64,000 nt of DNA from Megalobrama amblycephala (Eukaryota; Chordata; Actinopteri; Cypriniformes; Xenocyprididae): the NCBI RefSeq assembly GCF_018812025.1, contig NC_063058.1:17260797-17324796 (forward strand). Reading direction: 5' to 3'. A program made the position numbers and the translations under genes. Below, piece after piece: positions 59,004 to 64,000 of this stretch. A model generated the notes under the pieces. It worked only from the letters and a program-made list of their open reading frames with translations. It had not been told where the DNA came from and did no database searches. The first letter of the stretch is position 1. Each line of letters begins with the position of its first letter.

Positions 59004-59589
59004 TATATATATATAATTTTACAAACATGTACTGTATGTATGCATGTTTGTGTATGTATGTATAATAAATCATTTCAAATAAATGTATAATGTATATAAT
59101 AAAGTATTAGTATTCCAAAGTATTACTGTAACATTACTGTCTGATTCCCATAACAACAGTCTTTATTAAATAAAACAAACACAGGTACATCCAAAGGTTA
59201 TGAACAAACGATATAGCGTGTAACGCGCAAACAATACCCAACCCTAAACTGAACTGAACTTAAATATATAATGACAATGAACTAAATGACGAACAGGTGT
59301 ATTGATTGCATGACTGTCCATGGTAACTAAAGACTGGTGTGAAACTAGAACAAAGGAAACAGGTAATTGAAGAAACAAAGTCCATGAAAAAAAGACAGAA
59401 CACGACATTTACAAAATAAAATTGAATTATTTTTTATTTATACAAGATTTGTATATCAATAAATATTCTATACAACCATATTTTGGAGACAAATTTGTAC
59501 CCAGAAGTGAGTTAAACCTGACAAAAACTCCCAAAACCTCCTTTTGGGGGCATCCTCATATGTAGAAACGGCATAAAAATAAAGTAAAT

Positions 59590-59640
59590 AGTTTGTTTGT
59601 TTGTTTGTTTGTTTGTTTGTTTGTTTGTTTGTTTGTTTTA
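59590..59640. repeat. (GTTT)n microsatellite
   Basis: About 12 tandem GTTT units. Nothing indicates function. Confidence 0.95.
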
Positions 59641-60165
59641 TTGTAAAAATGCAGCAAGTTTAATCTCCCTATTTAGATCGCTAAGCAAATGTGTGTATAT
59701 AAACAATATATATGATATTTTACTAAATCAAGTACACTTCTGCATCAGCAATATCAAAATGAGAAACAAAGACACATAGTTCAAGACACAATACAAGAGT
59801 GCAGTACACGAAGCCACCTTCCAATAGAGCTACTTTTTTCTTGAAGCTGTCAAGTGTCTGTCATATTCCAAAATTGATTTTGTTTTCTTCTGTCTTGTCC
59901 ATTTATTTTACAGCTCTTTTGTGCTTTCAGGGCTTTTTCCACATGCTTGATCTACGTTCTGATACTGTTGGTTGGTTTTACCTGACATGATCATTCATCT
60001 TTTCAGATGGTGCGGACACTTTGTAACCCTAGTGAGGGTGAATCTGTCTACAGGGGCCCTTTGAACTGATACGCTTTGCAGCTCTGTTTTTTACTTAGTT
60101 TTTCAGCTTTTGGCAAATTGGAAAATCTCAAAAGATTTGATGTGCACTATGCTGTTTGACTTTAA

Positions 60166-60438
60166 AGAGACCGTTCACTCAAAAAAAAAATTAAAACTCT
60201 GTTGTCATTCACACCCTCATATTGATCCAAACCTTTGAAGTGTAAAATTCAGATGATTAGCACAATGTTCATGCTGCTCAATGTAAGTGAATGGTGAGTA
60301 GAGGCTGTCAAGCTACAAAATCACCATAAAATGGTCATTTATGGTACTTTTTGGTACTTCATGACAGCCACTGGTCACCATTTACTTCGAAACGAAAAGA
60401 GCATTACGAACATTTTTCATTTTTGGGTGCACTATTTC
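60166..60438. mobile_element. 273-bp TTAA-flanked MITE
   Basis: It starts AGAGACCGTTCACTCAAAAA and ends TTTTGGGTGCACTATTTCT, with TTAA outside (60162-60165 and 60439-60442). It is a worn relative of the TTAGTTCACCC group, with inverted GAATGGTGA / TCACCATT words inside. Confidence 0.7.
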
Positions 60439-62065
60439 TTTAACATGTTTAAATTTGTATTGTAGAATACTTCTGATCATTTTAAAGCTTTTAGCATAAA
60501 ATGGTATTTCAGACTTTTTTAGCATATAATTTTCCCTGCTATATGCCAAGAGGAAGCAGAAACATTGCAGCGCTACGAGCATCCTACTGTAAAATCAGTC
60601 ATCAAAGCCTTTTCCAAAAACCATCACAGTCATTTACTGTCATTTTTGGCAGACATCATTTCACCATTAGGCACATTGCTTTCGGGAAGGCAATCGCAGA
60701 ACATTCTCAGCAGAAAAGAGCCGTGCGGATAAATATTTCAGTTGTAGTCTCTTCTGAATGCAAAAATGCGACAATAGACAGGAGCACAATAATACATGCG
60801 TATTCAACACCATTGCAGAGACGTTCACTAGTTTTCTATTGTAAGTATGGACTAGCACACTCTCCCTCTGTTTTTCATTGAAATCTCAAATCCTGACCTT
60901 AAAATGGGGGGAAAATAATCCTATAATGAGCTAATGCTTATAATAGGCTAAAACAAAACAGCTTTGCATTAAGCTAGTGATAAATTATACTATTATCTTG
61001 TTTACCACTGCTTGCACAATGGTTCTACCTTTAAAACTTCAGGTACTGGAGTACCACAAAGTCAAAAGGGCTTTTAAAAGCTTTTCCCATAGCTGGTGCA
61101 TGGACAGAGATGTAATCTGTTTCTAGTCTTTTTTTTAATATTGCCAGGCCATGGAATTCAAATCATCTTTTCCCCTCTTTTTTATGATGATTAAAATATG
61201 TAATTTTCGTTTCTCCCAGAGTCCCCTGGTGAGTTTTGACCTTGAGCTTACGGTCCACATTTCCACAGACACCTTTAACTTGGAATAAAAATTTGGAATA
61301 GCATTATAACATGCTTCAGTTAGTTAATGAGGTAGATGTCATGATTACCGAGGTGTCGTAAAACCGACTCTATGAAGGTCATACGGTTTTTATCCGAGGC
61401 AAGCCTTTGGAAGATCTCAGCAAACACAATAAGTCAGGAGGTTCTGAGGCAATTTCTTAACATTTGTTATCCCAACTTAGCTGTTATGTCATTATGAATC
61501 TTATTATCATCTCATCTCGGTGATGATATATTTATTCCTCAATCTATCAAAAACACAGTGTGAGGCAAATGGGAAAGTGAATGAAATGTGCTTTGGAATG
61601 AAGCAGGACAGGATGTTTAGTGCTTTTGGAGCACTACGATGTACATAACTGTGAAATTTCCATTTATGCTAACAGTATGGGAGCTCTCTATTTACATGCT
61701 AAATACGCCACGAGAATCTGTATTGTGATGTTTAGGTGGGTGTTTGCTTGTGCCTCTTAGCAGTCTCAGTTAATTAGTGTCTGTATGTGCTAATTAAACA
61801 TTGCAGCATTGATATGAATTTGATGTTTAGTTTTTGCTGACCCACTGAACATGATGTGCCTCTTTCCTTTTGTTAATTATCAGCTAAAGCTGCCAAGCAT
61901 CTTTTGGTTTTTGGTCTATATCCCTATGATATATAGTGCTGCCGCCAAAACACTGTATTTCGTTTGTGAATCTATCATTGAGTAATTTTACATCATTTAA
62001 AGCTGAATTGTGTAATTTATGTGCCTCTAGTGTCATACAAATGGAATATAATCATAATAATATAT

Positions 62066-63121
62066 ACTACCGTTCAAAGAGTTTTGGGTGAGCAGGATTT
62101 TTTTTTTTCTATTTGAATATATTTTAAAAATGTAATTATTCCTGTGATGAATTTTCAGCATCATTACTCCGGTCTTCAGTGTCACATGATCCTTAAAAGT
62201 CCCGTTCTTCGTGATCCCATGTTTCAAACTTTAGTTAGTGTGTAATGTTGTTGTTAGAGTATAAATAAAATCTGTAAAATTTTAAAGCTCAAAGTTCAAT
62301 GCCAAGCGTGATATTTTATTTAACAGAAGTCGCCTACATCGAACGGCCAGTTTGGACTACATCCCTCTACTTCCTTCTTTAATGACGTCATTAAAATAGT
62401 TTTTTGACTAACCTCCGCCCACAGGAATACACAAGAGTTGCGTTTGTAGAGTGTGTTTGTCGCCATGTCATCAAAACGCTGTTATTTTCATCCCGCAGTC
62501 CAATCACCGGGTCTGATTCCGGCTCAAATTGATAGGGTAAAATTAAAGACATGTTTACAATAACACTGAGCGCGTGCATCTCCACGTTATGGTAAGAGGC
62601 GTGACCTTTCCGGGCAAGGTTCGCTAAGCTGCTGTCGAATCACAACACAGGAACCGCTGGCACAATCAGAACTCGTTACGTATTTCTGAAGGAGGGACTT
62701 CATAGAACAAGGAAGTCATCAGCCCGTTTTTATGACAGTGGAAACAGCGGTATACAGATAAGTAAATTATGTGAAAAATACTGTGTTTTTTTACACGCGA
62801 AACATGAACACATGTTATATTGCACACTATAAACACAATCAAAGCTTCAAAAAACCACGAAAAACGGGACCTTTAAGAAATCATTCTAATATACAGATTT
62901 GCTGCTCATTTCTTATTATGATCAATGTTGAAAACAGTTGTGATGCTTAATGTTGTTGTTGAAACCATGATATATTTTTTCAGGAGTCTTTGATTTAATA
63001 GAACATTTATTTGAAATAAATGTCTTCAATGTCACTTTTGATCCAGTTAATACATCCACACTTAATAAAAGTACTGATTTCTTTAAAAAAAAAAAAAAAA
63101 AAAATCTTACTGACCCCAAAT
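62066..63121. mobile_element. Dispersed element (TTTGGGGTCAGTAAGA-like ends), interrupted
   Basis: The left end CTACCGTTCAAAGAGTTTTG then GGTGAGCAGGATTTTT and the right end AAAAATCTTACTGACCCCAAATG are inverted and flank T/A runs (a 20-base A run at 63085-63104). Interrupted by 62197-62872; the two halves join sensibly across it (CACATGATCC and GAAATCATTCTAATAT). Class unknown, hAT-like by appearance. Confidence 0.6.
62197..62872. mobile_element. 676-bp TTAA-flanked element (AAGTCCCGTT type)
   Basis: The ends AAGTCCCGTTCTTCGTGAT and the complement of CCACGAAAAACGGGACCT are inverted with few mismatches. TTAA lies outside (62193-62196 and 62873-62876). Inserted within the element 62066-63121. 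No coding region recognised. Confidence 0.78.
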
Positions 63122-64000
63122 GTATGTATGTAAATGTGTGTGCAAGTCACTTTAATTGCATATATATGTATCATCAATTTTAATTTCATATATATGTATT
63201 ATTGTTGTGCTGGAATGGAGAAAGCATTTTAACATTGAAAAAATTACACCATTCAGCTTCAACTAATTAATTCATTTGATGCTAATTCTTAATAAAGACA
63301 TTATATTTTACTCTTGAGGTCCACAAAAAAAGAATTGCAACTAATTTGCATTCTTTTGAAAGTCTTAATGACAGCAATTTTGAATTTGAACGTATGCACA
63401 TTGTGTTAGCCTGAGATAAGTTTCTAGCACAGAAACCCTCAGAGTTCCTCATTAGCATTGCAAGTCATCAACAAAACAACAAATTTCTTCCTTCCATTGC
63501 GGTGTTCAAAGTAGCAATTAAAGATGAAGTCAGTCCCCATGGAAACTATATTTAGAGTAGAGACTCATTTTTGCTTATTTCTGTGATTTAACTTCTCATT
63601 TCTCTCTTGGATGTGTCCTGCCAGATCCAACGGAAGTCCACTTTAGAGTAAAAAGCGCCAAAGGGACCGTAAAGAGTCAGCTTAGGCTCGCCGTTTTGTG
63701 CCTGTCTCAATCTTGAGCTGCGATGACGACATTCCTAATGCCTAATTCCCGCAGGCTGAGCTTGTGGGGCTTTGGATGGTATCCATCGGATTCTTCCACA
63801 CCGTCCCAAAACTTCTGCTCGCTGGGCCCATTGTCCGTTCTAGCCCGACCTGGCCCTCGCACTGTTTAGAAAGATGTTTCAGTGCTTTAGCTGAGAACAA
63901 TTGTCTTGTTTCAGCCGACTGGCAGGTTTCGGGTTGCCTGTCAGCTTTGCTTTGGATGCTGCACAGAGACATCGGCGTATGAAAAACAAAGCTAATGCTT

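Larger units (their letters stand above)
55861..64000 (+). other. spon1 intron 6, runs to the window edge
   Basis: At least 8.1 kb with no following exon seen. It holds the Tc1-like copy (57380), a GTTT microsatellite (59590-59640), a small TTAA MITE (60166) and a nested pair at 62066-63121. The stretches 55861-57060, 60443-61990 and 63122-64000 show no recognised repeat. Confidence 0.85.

Noticed and set aside
59941..60069. Possible spon1 exon 7 after TTTTCAG at about 60006
   Set aside because: The translation after this AG does not resemble the conserved Spondin_N continuation and meets stops quickly.
60501..60881. 126-codon open frame in intron 6
   Set aside because: No recognised domain, repeat or splice signals; treated as chance within an intron.
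63601..63720. Possible spon1 exon after CCTGCCAG at about 63623
   Set aside because: No match to the expected protein segment, and stops occur in the frame required after a phase-0 junction.

Overview
This window is vertebrate nuclear DNA, almost certainly from a teleost fish and most likely a cyprinid (carp, minnow or zebrafish relatives). The evidence is spliced coding exons with GT-AG introns, low gene density, many microsatellites, several Tc1-like transposons, and a dense population of short inverted-repeat elements whose ends (AGGG(A/T)TAGTTCACCC..., AGGTGCCCTAGA...) I recognise as common in cyprinid genomes. No bacterial or viral gene organisation is present.

The only host gene I can support is the 5' part of spon1 (F-spondin), plus strand. 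Six coding exons lie at 34200-34428, 35842-35948, 45889-46022, 51857-51930, 52212-52328 and 55712-55860. All have GT/AG boundaries and compatible phases, and together they encode about 270 residues: signal peptide, Reeler domain and the first part of the Spondin_N domain. The rest of the protein (end of Spondin_N and the thrombospondin type 1 repeats) is not found before position 64000, so the gene runs off the right edge. I cannot tell whether this is the a or b teleost copy.

Region by region: 1-2.7 kb is a pile of old DNA transposons, including decayed THAP-like and Harbinger-like coding pieces. 2.7-7.3 kb is mostly unique non-coding DNA. 7.4-11 kb is a mobile-element cluster: a Tc1-like element carrying a later LTR-like insert, a second truncated Tc1-like element on the minus strand, then a Ty3/gypsy relic. 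11-26 kb is intergenic with MITEs and hAT-like ends. 26.1-28.2 kb is a degenerate minisatellite. 28.9-32.9 kb holds three TTAA-flanked elements. 33.1-34.2 kb is the presumed spon1 promoter and 5' leader.

Inside spon1, intron 2 (9.9 kb) contains a TTAA-flanked element with a THAP-domain exon and a 3.1 kb element whose interior is a 21-bp tandem array with higher-order structure. Intron 3 contains a Tc1-like element and a three- to four-level nest. Intron 5 holds two TTAA elements placed back to back. Intron 6 holds a Tc1-like copy with a nearly complete transposase and another precise TTAA insertion.

I did not find a convincing new biological system. The most unusual observations are the abutting TTAA elements at two unrelated sites, the inverted-repeat element that contains a 3 kb tandem array, and the THAP-encoding TTAA element with a perfect 25-bp hairpin.
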